DNA of 9,353 nt from NCBI GenBank assembly GCA_003222935.1, contig QHXL01000106.1, positions 1-9,353 of the forward strand, in the 5' to 3' direction. Shown one piece after another: positions 1 through 6,761 of the stretch. The number at the start of each line of letters is the position of its first letter. Within the stretch, counting starts at the first letter, position 1. The position numbers were made by a program, and so were the translations under genes. Source of the DNA: Acidobacteriota bacterium. GTDB taxonomy: Bacteria > Acidobacteriota > Blastocatellia > Pyrinomonadales > Pyrinomonadaceae. The notes beneath the pieces are model-generated. The model ran no database searches. It was not told where the DNA came from and was given only the letters and a program-made list of their open reading frames with translations.

Positions 1-986
1 CTTCCACCTGCTCGGTTTGTCGAATCGCTGGAAGTTGGCGTCTTAGCTTTCGGAGCGTTACGCCTGTAGCGATAGCTTATGTTCTTCACGTAATTTCGAG
101 TCTCTTTATATGGTGGGACGCGATGTCCAAACTTGATCACTGCACCTTCACCTGCGTTGTAACTCGCAAGCACAAGATCGACACGGTTACTGAATCGATT
201 CAAAAGTTCGCGAAGATACCTGGTACCTCCGGAAATATTCTGCGCTGGATCGAACGGCTTCCTGACTCCAAAGCGAGCGCCGGTTCCAGGCATTAGTTGC
301 ATCAATCCCCTCGCGCCTTTCGGCGAAACTGCGTGGGCATTGAAATGCGACTCCTGCTCCATGACCAAAAAGATCAGGTAGGGATCGACACGGTGGCGAA
401 TTCCGGTCTGCTTGATCAGAACATCGAGGTTCGGCCGGCCAGTACTCCAGACACGTTCCTTTTTCCCGGTGTCCACATTCGCGACTTTTTCGAATGCCTC
501 GAGTTCAACTCGAGCGACTCGACTTCGCTCAAGGAAGATCGACATCGCGCCGCGCTTGTACCAAACACCTGACGGAGATTCTGTGGCGCTATCAGCTTCA
601 ACGCGGGCGCCACCTGCCAGGTAGATCCAAACCGGCTGCTCATACACACCGTTCTGCGCAACTTCCTTTACCGACTCCGGTGGAACTTCGACGGGTCGCA
701 TCAAGAGTGGACCATCGCCTTTTGCATCTCGATCGGGGATTTCTTTGGGAGGAGCTGGATCGCCTCGTTCTATCGACTTCACTCTATCCTTGGAGGCCAG
801 GTGACTTAGACCGCCTTTGCGGTACCAGATACCCTGAGCCGTTTCCCAGGCATCGTCGACAACGAGATAAGAACCGTCGCTCAATTTCAGTCTTACTGGT
901 TCGGCTGTTTGCGATAGAACCTGGCTCGAGCCTGCTGCTAAAACCGCGCAGAAAAAGAATACCTTCACTGGTTTCGGGGTTTTCAT
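1..986 (-). CDS. Secreted SLT-family lytic transglycosylase with duplicated N-terminal domain (3' end outside window)
   Basis: This open frame has 328 codons and no stop before the window edge. It begins at ATG 986-984, 24 nt after the upstream ATPase gene, with an AAGG ribosome-binding site about 10 nt ahead. Residues 1-26 form a signal peptide (basic KTPKPVK, then a hydrophobic FFFCAVLAAG core), so the protein acts in the periplasm. Residues 31-73 and 119-161 are two copies of one small domain, each carrying a G[IV]WY[RK][KR]G motif. Residues about 185-308 are a soluble lytic transglycosylase domain: catalytic Glu212 in MEQESHFN, then SPKGARGLMQLMP (221-233), ASYNAGEGAV (274-283) and the final Y-x-x-x-T-R-x-Y-V segment (293-300). 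Such enzymes cleave the MurNAc-GlcNAc bond to give 1,6-anhydro-muropeptides. Its place at the end of a Tad operon suggests it opens the cell wall for the pilus machine, which is inference. The C-terminus after residue 328 is not visible. Confidence 0.93.
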   Translation of the reverse strand, partial: MKTPKPVKVFFFCAVLAAGSSQVLSQTAEPVRLKLSDGSYLVVDDAWETAQGIWYRKGGLSHLASKDRVKSIERGDPAPPKEIPDRDAKGDGPLLMRPVEVPPESVKEVAQNGVYEQPVWIYLAGGARVEADSATESPSGVWYKRGAMSIFLERSRVARVELEAFEKVANVDTGKKERVWSTGRPNLDVLIKQTGIRHRVDPYLIFLVMEQESHFNAHAVSPKGARGLMQLMPGTGARFGVRKPFDPAQNISGGTRYLRELLNRFSNRVDLVLASYNAGEGAVIKFGHRVPPYKETRNYVKNISYRYRRNAPKAKTPTSSDSTNRAGG

Positions 987-1010
987 ATCTCGAAGGCCTT
1001 TTCAGCAAAA

Positions 1011-2357
1011 CTACAGTTCAAGCGGATCGGAAAGAGTTCTTTCGATCATCGTCTCAGCAGTCTGCACAGGGGCGAATGTATGGGACGTGCCGAAATAATT
1101 GCTCCAGGCGATGTTTACAATCTCCGGAGTTAGTTCGAGCTTATGAGACTCGAACAGGCAGATGTCAGTAGCTCGATCGAGTAAGTCACGCGGTTCGCAA
1201 CCCTTCATTTGACGGCGTTCAACTCGATACTTTGCCAGGATGTGATCCAACACTGGCTTATCACAAACAAAGCCGCGGTTGTTCGCCTGGCGTTTAAAGA
1301 TTTCTACGTAAGCGCCGGCTGTCGGTGGTTCAACCCGGGCTCGATAACCCATTCGTCGGAGGAAGGCTTGATCAGCGAGATCTTTTTCTTCGAGATTGGT
1401 TGAGAAGACGACTAGTTGTTCGAACGGCACTTCGATTTTTTTGCCGGTGTGCAACGCAAGGTAATCAACGCGGCGTTCGAGTGGCACGATCCAGCGATTC
1501 AATAAATCCTGCGGAGCAACCCGTTGACGACCGAAGTCGTCGATGACAAGCGTTCCGCCATTCGACTTCATCTGAAACGGAGCTTCATAAAATTTGGCGG
1601 CTTCGCTCCACGTCAGGTCCGCATTCTCAAGCGTCAATTCACCGCCGACCACGACTAGCGGACGCTCAATCATTATCCAGCGCTTGTCGTATTCAGCGGG
1701 AATGTAGTCTTGATGTGCCTGGCGATGACAATGTGAATCGAAGACTCGAATAATTTGGCCATCGATTTCGATTGCGTAGGGAATCCAGATGGCGCCGTCG
1801 AGAGCTCCATTGATACGTTCGGCTACGGCAGTCTTTCCGGTACCGGGCAAGCCGGTTAAGAAGAGCGATCGTCTTGAATTGATGACGCAACCCAACGTCT
1901 GCAAAAGCGAATCGGGCAACACCAGATCGTGAAAAGTGGACCTCACCGTATCAATCGAAGCTAGATTTGCAGGAATCGACTGCAACCTCATCATGTGCGA
2001 GTAGTCGTTCAGCGACACAGGGGCAGGGCCGACGTAACCACACACATTCAACAAACGAGCCATTCGATCCCAGCCATGGTCCAACATCGCATAGCGCGTC
2101 GCTCCAACCGCTGACTGCATTTTCACTTCAATAAGCTTTTCGCGAGATAGCTTTTGAAGTATTTCCTCAGCCAGCGTTCGCGGCAGATTGATGCATTCAG
2201 CTACTGCCGACGTCGTTGGCTCGGGCAGCATCGCCACGTGCTTGAGTGCCAGATCACACAGGAAACCTTCAGCTATGCCTGTATCAGCCAGCTCCTCCGG
2301 CAGCGGAGGTCCCATGCTCTCAATTTCAGCGCGTGTCAGGATCGTGGTTTGCGACAT
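1011..2357 (-). CDS. AAA+ ATPase with N-terminal winged-helix-like region, Tad-operon accessory protein
   Basis: This is a 448-residue cytoplasmic protein. I chose ATG 2357 over the longer in-frame start at 2411 because it has an AGGG site 7 nt upstream, and because the longer start would overlap the end of the TPR gene. Residues about 30-90 look like a winged helix-turn-helix. The AAA+ core has Walker A GLPGTGKT (159-166), Walker B TLVIDDFGR (259-267), a sensor-1-like VVFSTNL (306-312) and an arginine-rich FLRRMGYR (322-329) that may hold the arginine finger or sensor. A His/Cys cluster (H199, C200, H201, H205) follows an IDGQIIRVFD segment. The protein is not in the classical Tad set (TadA, B, C, D, E, G, V, Z, RcpA-C). 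I recall similar ATPases near tad genes in Acidobacteria, but no function is established to my knowledge. It might remodel a Tad component (MoxR-like) or regulate the locus. ATPase assignment is firm; role is open. Confidence 0.9.
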   Translation of the reverse strand: MSQTTILTRAEIESMGPPLPEELADTGIAEGFLCDLALKHVAMLPEPTTSAVAECINLPRTLAEEILQKLSREKLIEVKMQSAVGATRYAMLDHGWDRMARLLNVCGYVGPAPVSLNDYSHMMRLQSIPANLASIDTVRSTFHDLVLPDSLLQTLGCVINSRRSLFLTGLPGTGKTAVAERINGALDGAIWIPYAIEIDGQIIRVFDSHCHRQAHQDYIPAEYDKRWIMIERPLVVVGGELTLENADLTWSEAAKFYEAPFQMKSNGGTLVIDDFGRQRVAPQDLLNRWIVPLERRVDYLALHTGKKIEVPFEQLVVFSTNLEEKDLADQAFLRRMGYRARVEPPTAGAYVEIFKRQANNRGFVCDKPVLDHILAKYRVERRQMKGCEPRDLLDRATDICLFESHKLELTPEIVNIAWSNYFGTSHTFAPVQTAETMIERTLSDPLEL

Positions 2358-2369
2358 GTGAGTTCCCTT
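2358..2369 (-). promoter_or_regulatory. Ribosome-binding site that fixes the AAA+ ATPase start
   Basis: On the minus strand an AAGGGAAC stretch lies just ahead of ATG 2357, with AGGG ending 7 nt before the start codon. No comparable site precedes the alternative start at 2411, which lies inside the end of the TPR gene. This supports a 448-residue protein over the 466-residue reading. Confidence 0.7.
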
Positions 2370-2376
2370 TTGTTTC

Positions 2377-3351
2377 TTATCGTCCCAGGCTGGCGACGCT
2401 GCTACCGCCATTGGGCAACGAAGCGAGCGTGGTCTTCATGTTTTCTGAGTCGACGAGTTTACCGACGCGTTGATACAGGTCGGCTAAACGCTGCAGGGCC
2501 AGTGTGTTGTTAGGATCAATCTGGCGTGCAGCTTCGTAGTAGTGAATCGCATCGTCTTCACGACCAAAGCGTTCGAGCATGCGAGCAATGTTTAGATTGC
2601 CGGTCAATGGACCACCAGCCCGGGCAAAGCTCTTATATGCATCGTCAAATTTGCCGAGCCGGCAAAGAGCAAGGCCAAGATTATTCAGAATTCGCTGGTC
2701 TCCAGGAGCTAGCTTTGCGGCTCTTTTCAACTTGTCTACTGCGGCGCGATAGTTTCCGGATTGATAAAGCGAGAAACCAAGGTTGTTCAGTGTTTCGGGA
2801 TCGTCAGAGTCAGACTTAACTGCACGCTCAAACGAATCCTTCGCGCGATCTCCGAAACCCTTCTTGTCGAAGGCAACGCCCAACAAGTTGTGAGCTTCGG
2901 TCAACCTGGGATCGAGTGAAGTGGCGGTGGACAGTTCGGCAATTGCTTCGTTGTAACGTTCTTCGAGTAGCAACGCTCGACCTGCTTCGAGATGTTCTTT
3001 AGCGGATCCAGCTGCACTTACCGTCTTGGTTCCAGGAGTACGCATGTCCTCGACCCGTGAAACTCCAACTGACGCGAAACGTTCGCCATCCTTTTCGCTC
3101 ATGCGCTCGATCTTGTTCTCGTCTCTACGACCAAACAAACGACCGAAGGCCTTGAACGGCGATGTAAGAACCTTGACGACCTTGTTGCCGCCCTTTTTTT
3201 GCTGGACGCTTCCGGCATCTGACCCCGAGTCTTCAAGAACATTCACATCAGGATCACCTTCACGTTCGATGGTGGAAGCGCTCCACATCGCGGTAACGGC
3301 AATGGTTAAGACAAAGGCGATAAGTATGGCGATGACTCTACGTTTATTCAT
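2377..3351 (-). CDS. Membrane-anchored TPR protein in the TadD position
   Basis: This is a 324-residue protein with an N-terminal hydrophobic segment (residues about 5-24, after MNKRR). It can serve as a signal anchor or a cleaved signal; no lipobox Cys is present, so it is not an obvious lipoprotein as many TadD proteins are. Residues 30-55 are acidic and low in complexity. Residues 57-75 are strongly basic and aromatic (VVKVLTSPFKAFGRLFGRR). From about residue 118 there are at least five tetratricopeptide repeats (about 119-150, 153-184, 187-218, 221-248, 267-300), with clear signatures such as AHNLLGVAFDKKG and TLNNLGFSLYQSGNY. TPR proteins of Tad loci (TadD) help assemble the secretin or machine. 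It starts 15 nt after tadC with an AAGGAG site 9 nt before ATG. A slippery A-AAA-AAG run occurs at codons 51-53. The TadD equivalence rests on position and TPR content only. Confidence 0.9.
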   Translation of the reverse strand: MNKRRVIAILIAFVLTIAVTAMWSASTIEREGDPDVNVLEDSGSDAGSVQQKKGGNKVVKVLTSPFKAFGRLFGRRDENKIERMSEKDGERFASVGVSRVEDMRTPGTKTVSAAGSAKEHLEAGRALLLEERYNEAIAELSTATSLDPRLTEAHNLLGVAFDKKGFGDRAKDSFERAVKSDSDDPETLNNLGFSLYQSGNYRAAVDKLKRAAKLAPGDQRILNNLGLALCRLGKFDDAYKSFARAGGPLTGNLNIARMLERFGREDDAIHYYEAARQIDPNNTLALQRLADLYQRVGKLVDSENMKTTLASLPNGGSSVASLGR

Positions 3352-3360
3352 GGTTTCGCA

Positions 3361-3366
3361 CTCCTT
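3361..3366 (-). promoter_or_regulatory. Ribosome-binding site of the TPR gene, adjoining the tadC stop
   Basis: The minus strand reads AAGGAG immediately after the TAG stop of tadC (3369-3367) and 9 nt before ATG 3351. It is the most consensus-like Shine-Dalgarno site in the window. A terminating ribosome on tadC would sit on it, so the two genes are probably translationally coupled. Confidence 0.75.
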
Positions 3367-4302
3367 CTACATCTTGTCCATAACATCCATGAGGTTAAGA
3401 GCTGCGGGGCCGAGAATCGCAATGAAGAGTGTTGGGAACAAGAACAAGGCCAGGGGAACTAAGAGCTTAACGGCTGCTTTCTGCGCTTCCTGTTCGGCGC
3501 GCTGTCGTCTCTTCGTGCGAAGCGAGTCGGAAAACACTCGCAGGGCGCGCGCGATCGAAGTACCGAACTTGTCTGTTTGAATCAACATTGCTACGAGGCT
3601 TCGCAGGTCGTCGACACCAGTTCGTTCGGCCAGGTTGCGGAGCGCTTCGTCGCGTTCACGCCCTACTCGTATCTCGAGATTCGCCAGCTCAAACTCGGTG
3701 GCTATGTCGGGGTGGACGTCTTTTAGTTCAGAACTCACTTTCATCATTGCCGCGTTCAGTCCAAGCCCAGCCTCGACCGACACGACCATAAGGTCCAACG
3801 CATCCGCCAATCCCCAACGCAAGTATCTTTGTCGAGTTGTAATTAACTTATTGAGTAGAAAACGCGGAAGAACGAACCCGACAACAAAAGCGACGATGAT
3901 CCAAACTATGGCGCCCATGAGTGGACGGGCCAACATGGCGCAAGTAGCGGCGACAGCTAGCGGAAACCCGGCCATCGACGCAAGCTGAAGTGCACGATAA
4001 ACGATTGGCGCTTCGGCTGTGCGGAAGCCAGCATGCATCAACTGCTTTTGCAGCTTGCGTGCTTCGGTTGCAGAGGGAGGCAGCAACTTGTTGAGAGGTG
4101 ACGCAAGGCGCTGCGCTAACTCAGCCGCGGGTCGATCCTCAGGAACAGATAGCGAAGAACCAGTTGACTGGGGGTCACCCTTTACACCAAGTCGTCTGAG
4201 TCGCTCGGTTGCGGCGCTCTGCGGCCGATACAATATCCAGTAAACACCCATCATTCCGAGGGTGATACAAACGAATGTGGAGATGGCGATGATAAGTAAC
4301 AT
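3367..4302 (-). CDS. tadC: TadC, inner-membrane platform protein of the Tad pilus (T2SSF domain)
   Basis: This is a 311-residue polytopic membrane protein. Hydrophobic segments lie at residues about 2-24, 103-123, 128-148 and 278-300. The T2SSF (GspF-like) cytoplasmic domain spans about 165-275 and includes ADALDLMVVSVEAGLGLNAA (166-185), the typical start of this domain in TadB/TadC, and LIQTDKFGTSIARALRVFSD (240-259). TadC pairs with TadB to form the platform on which the CpaF motor acts. Its assignment as TadC rather than TadB rests on its position second in the pair and on the DKFGTSIA-type motif. The start at ATG 4302 is the first possible one, because an in-frame TAA lies six codons upstream. 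No good Shine-Dalgarno site precedes it, unlike most genes here. The 121 nt upstream hold an inverted-repeat element that may have replaced the usual tight tadB-tadC junction. Confidence 0.93.
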   Translation of the reverse strand: MLLIIAISTFVCITLGMMGVYWILYRPQSAATERLRRLGVKGDPQSTGSSLSVPEDRPAAELAQRLASPLNKLLPPSATEARKLQKQLMHAGFRTAEAPIVYRALQLASMAGFPLAVAATCAMLARPLMGAIVWIIVAFVVGFVLPRFLLNKLITTRQRYLRWGLADALDLMVVSVEAGLGLNAAMMKVSSELKDVHPDIATEFELANLEIRVGRERDEALRNLAERTGVDDLRSLVAMLIQTDKFGTSIARALRVFSDSLRTKRRQRAEQEAQKAAVKLLVPLALFLFPTLFIAILGPAALNLMDVMDKM

Positions 4303-4305
4303 GGT

Positions 4306-4422
4306 GTTTGGTCTTGGCTCTTAGCGCTTTGTATTTTGTTCTTTGTACTTTGTACTTCGTCTGTCTCGAGGCCAGTGCTTGGTTTGCTGAACGAAACAAA
4401 GCACTAAGCTCTAAGTTCAAAA
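4306..4422. repeat. Heptamer-based inverted-repeat element filling the tadB-tadC gap
   Basis: Read on the plus strand, 4313-4361 is seven consecutive 7-bp units with consensus CTTtGta; six of the seven begin with CTT, and CTTTGTA occurs three times. Read on the minus strand, 4415-4395 is three units of the same kind (CTTAGAG, CTTAGTG, CTTTGTT). The two arrays face each other, so CTTAGCGCTTTGT (4320-4332) matches the complement of 4396-4408 at 12 of 13 positions. In the mRNA the single mismatch becomes a G-U pair, giving a continuous 13-bp stem. The element fills almost the whole gap and is richer in A+T than its surroundings. It could be a dispersed short repeat, a MITE-like insertion or a structured intergenic mRNA element. 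The sequence pattern is directly visible; its nature is inference. Confidence 0.7.
4374..4405 (-). other. Stem-loop in the tadB-tadC intergenic mRNA
   Basis: In the transcript, AGTGCTT (from 4405) pairs with AAGCACT (ending at 4374). A single mismatch is followed by GTTT/AAAC, and the loop is 8 nt. No run of U follows, so it is not a normal intrinsic terminator. It might act as a processing or stability hairpin that sets tadC levels apart from tadB. Its 5' arm is also part of the longer 13-bp stem with 4320-4332, so the two folds exclude each other. Confidence 0.5.
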
Positions 4423-4423
4423 C

Positions 4424-5392
4424 TCAGATCCTTATGTTCAATATCCTCTTTACGATCAGCATTCCTGTTACCTGCAAGAACATGGCTGATGCGATCAAAT
4501 AATGTCCTCGTGGATCCTTCCACAAAACACTCATGTAGTCTGGATTCATTACCGTCACTGCGATGGCCACGAAAATTGGCAGCGCGCACAGAAGCCAGGC
4601 CGACATTCGCGAACTGGTGGTAAGGGTTTTGAGGTCGCCCATGATGCGGAAGCGTTCGCGAATCGTGTACGCAACCTTCTCCAGAATCTCCGCCAGGTTG
4701 CCGCCGGTCTCGCGCTGAATCAGTATTGCCGTAACGCACATCTTGAGATCCAGAAGCGGCATGCGCTGCGTTAAGTTCTCCAGAGCAAGCTTCAAAGACA
4801 ATCCCAGGTTCTGCTCTTCATAAGTCTTGCGGAATTCGGTGGCGATTGGCTCAGGCATCTCGGTCGAGACCATGTGCAACGCTTCGGAAAACGCATGACC
4901 TGCACTGAGCGCACGACTAATTAGATCCAAAGCATCTGGAAGATGTTCGATGAATTTATCGAAGCGTTTCTTGCGCATCCACCAGACATGTAGAAAAGGC
5001 ACAAACGAGATCGCCAGTCCGATCAAGAGCATCAACGGAATAATCGTCGTGACCACTGAAGCTGAAAGTGCTGCCAGCACGCCAGCCATTATTGAGAACA
5101 TGATGAGACGCGACGGCGTGATATGAAGATCGGCCTGGTCTAACATCCGCTTGAGGTGCATCGCGGCCTGCAATCGAATGAGGGAGCGATTCAACCACGG
5201 AATCTCACTCATCAGCTCATTGCGCGCCAGTATCACGTCTACATCCTCTGTATGAGAGGAATGCATGAGCGCCTCGTTCAGGCGCTGTTGCAGACGTACT
5301 CGTTTCGCGTCGGTGCCGTGTGTTGCAAGCAGGTAGGCGCCAAGAACAAGAAACAGTGCGAACGTGAATACTAAGAAAGGTAAAATGATCAT
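4424..5392 (-). CDS. tadB: TadB, inner-membrane platform protein of the Tad pilus (T2SSF domain)
   Basis: This is a 322-residue polytopic membrane protein. Hydrophobic segments lie at residues about 2-24, 94-136 (probably two spans), 264-283 and 298-315. The T2SSF domain covers about 150-260: LPDALDLISRALSAGHAFSE (151-170) and ILIQRETGGNLAEILEKVA (223-241), where QRETGGNLAEIL is the characteristic TadB/GspF-type motif. Together with TadC it forms the inner-membrane platform that couples CpaF ATP hydrolysis to pilin extrusion. It starts at ATG 5392, only 6 nt after the cpaF stop. Its AGGAGG site lies inside the last codons of cpaF, so translation of the two genes is probably coupled. After the TGA stop at 4426-4424 comes the heptamer-repeat gap. 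Confidence 0.94.
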   Translation of the reverse strand: MIILPFLVFTFALFLVLGAYLLATHGTDAKRVRLQQRLNEALMHSSHTEDVDVILARNELMSEIPWLNRSLIRLQAAMHLKRMLDQADLHITPSRLIMFSIMAGVLAALSASVVTTIIPLMLLIGLAISFVPFLHVWWMRKKRFDKFIEHLPDALDLISRALSAGHAFSEALHMVSTEMPEPIATEFRKTYEEQNLGLSLKLALENLTQRMPLLDLKMCVTAILIQRETGGNLAEILEKVAYTIRERFRIMGDLKTLTTSSRMSAWLLCALPIFVAIAVTVMNPDYMSVLWKDPRGHYLIASAMFLQVTGMLIVKRILNIRI

Positions 5393-5398
5393 CGCGCG

Positions 5399-6727
5399 CT
5401 ATACCTCCTCGAAGAAAACGCGTGGCAATTGAAGTCCGCACGCCTTCAGTTTTTCCGCAAAGCGCGGTCGTATGCCGGTTGGCTTGAACCGACCGATCAC
5501 CTTACCCTGAGAGTCCACACCGCTTCGTTCGTACATGAAGATTTCCTGCATCGTTATCGTGTCGCCTTCCATGCCTGTAATTTCAGAGATGGAAGTCACG
5601 CGGCGTGAACCGTCAGACATACGTGCGACCTGAACAACAAGGTTCAGAGCCGAAGCGACCTGTTGTCTCATTGCTCTGTCTGAGAGTCGCATTCCGGTCA
5701 TTTGAATCATGGTCTCTAGTCGTGCCAGTGCATCGCGCGGTGTGTTTGCGTGAACAGTGGTTAGACTGCCGTCGTGACCTGTGTTCATCGCTTGAAGCAT
5801 GTCGATTGCTTCGCCACCACGAACCTCGCCAATCACAATTCGATCAGGACGCATGCGAAGTGCGTTCTTAACAAGATCGCGCTGCGTGACTTCACCGCGG
5901 CCTTCGATATTTGGTGGCCGGGTTTCCAGCCTGACGACGTGGGGTTGCTGTAGTTGAAGTTCAGCCGAGTCTTCAATGGTAACGATGCGTTCGTTTTCCG
6001 GAATGTAGGCTGACAGCGCGTTGAGCAGGGTCGTTTTGCCGGCGCCGGTTCCGCCCGAGATCAAAACATTGAGGCGCGCGTGAACGACCATTTGCAACAT
6101 GTCGGCAATGTCTTTGGTAAGCGCGTTGTGTTCGACCAGCGCAGCCATTCGCAGGGGCTCAGCACCGAACCGGCGAATAGACAACACTGGACCATCAATC
6201 GATAACGGAGGAATGATTGCGTTGACGCGAGATCCATCTTGCAAACGCGCGTCAACCATCGGAGATGATTCATCTATTCTTCTACCCACTGACGAAACGA
6301 TTCGCTCGATGACTCGCATCAAGTGTTCATCGTCCTTGAATCTGACATTTGTTGGTTCAATCTTGCCCCGACGCTCGATGTAAATCGTGTTGTGGGAGTT
6401 GACCAGGATGTCGGAGATAGTGGGATCTGCCAGCAGAGGCTCCAGTGGGCCAAGACCGAAAAGCTCATGCTGAACATCTTTCACCAACCGCTCACGTTCG
6501 GAAGCCGATAGAGGAGCCCCCTCCTGGGCCAGCACACTCTCGGCCAATCTCGAGACTTCCGCATGCACTTGCTCCGGAGTAAGCGCCGACAGTTTGGTCA
6601 AATCCATTCGATTGATCAGCGTCTTGTGAAGACGCGATTTCATCTCCTGGAAAGACTGCTGACCAGTACCATCCATCCCATTGCCCGGGATATTCGTTTG
6701 TCCGATTAGTCGTTCGCGAAGTGCCAT
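5399..6727 (-). CDS. cpaF: CpaF/TadA, Tad pilus assembly motor ATPase (secretion ATPase, GspE/VirB11 superfamily)
   Basis: This is a 442-residue cytoplasmic hexameric ATPase that powers pilus extension and, in some systems, retraction. An N-terminal helical region (about 20-90) precedes the [20 protein letters not shown] segment (88-107) typical of CpaF, and a [16 protein letters not shown] motif (159-174). All nucleotide-binding motifs are intact: Walker A GGTGAGKT (225-232), Asp box TIEDSAEL (250-257), Walker [13 protein letters not shown] (296-307) and His box [11 protein letters not shown] (317-327). The length fits the family. It starts at ATG 6727, 34 nt after cpaE, with AGGT 6 nt ahead, and runs to within 6 nt of tadB. 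The N-terminal 20 residues are rich in Gly/Asn/Gln and look disordered. This is the most securely identified gene of the window and anchors the Tad assignment. Confidence 0.97.
   Translation of the reverse strand: MALRERLIGQTNIPGNGMDGTGQQSFQEMKSRLHKTLINRMDLTKLSALTPEQVHAEVSRLAESVLAQEGAPLSASERERLVKDVQHELFGLGPLEPLLADPTISDILVNSHNTIYIERRGKIEPTNVRFKDDEHLMRVIERIVSSVGRRIDESSPMVDARLQDGSRVNAIIPPLSIDGPVLSIRRFGAEPLRMAALVEHNALTKDIADMLQMVVHARLNVLISGGTGAGKTTLLNALSAYIPENERIVTIEDSAELQLQQPHVVRLETRPPNIEGRGEVTQRDLVKNALRMRPDRIVIGEVRGGEAIDMLQAMNTGHDGSLTTVHANTPRDALARLETMIQMTGMRLSDRAMRQQVASALNLVVQVARMSDGSRRVTSISEITGMEGDTITMQEIFMYERSGVDSQGKVIGRFKPTGIRPRFAEKLKACGLQLPRVFFEEV
5404..5409 (-). promoter_or_regulatory. tadB ribosome-binding site inside the cpaF 3' end
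   Basis: AGGAGG is encoded by the Glu-Glu-Val codons that end CpaF, 11 nt before the tadB ATG. The cpaF TAG stop falls between this site and the tadB start. The arrangement favours coupled translation of motor and platform protein. Confidence 0.65.
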
Positions 6728-6761
6728 ATTGTTACCTGATCCGGCTCGGGGGCCTGTCTAA

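Noticed and set aside
498..514. A 17-bp perfect palindrome, CTCGAGTTCAACTCGAG
   Set aside because: It lies inside the transglycosylase reading frame and encodes ordinary residues (about 158-163). A match of this size is not very unlikely in 9 kb, and no related copy was seen.
784..1008. A 74-codon minus-strand frame overlapping the transglycosylase start
   Set aside because: It is in another frame from the transglycosylase, whose signal peptide and SLT motifs are clear; the short frame shows no features of its own.
494..1171. A 225-codon plus-strand reading frame over the transglycosylase and ATPase 3' ends
   Set aside because: It is antisense to two well-supported genes and its translation is Arg/Ser/Leu-rich with no domain signature, as expected for a shadow frame.
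4374..4405. Intrinsic terminator between tadB and tadC
   Set aside because: The stem is present but no U-rich tract follows in the direction of transcription, and tadC must be made with tadB for a working platform.
4175..4420. An 81-codon minus-strand frame through the heptamer repeats
   Set aside because: Its Lys/Tyr/Thr-rich repeats are only a translation of the heptamer array, and it overlaps tadC in another frame.
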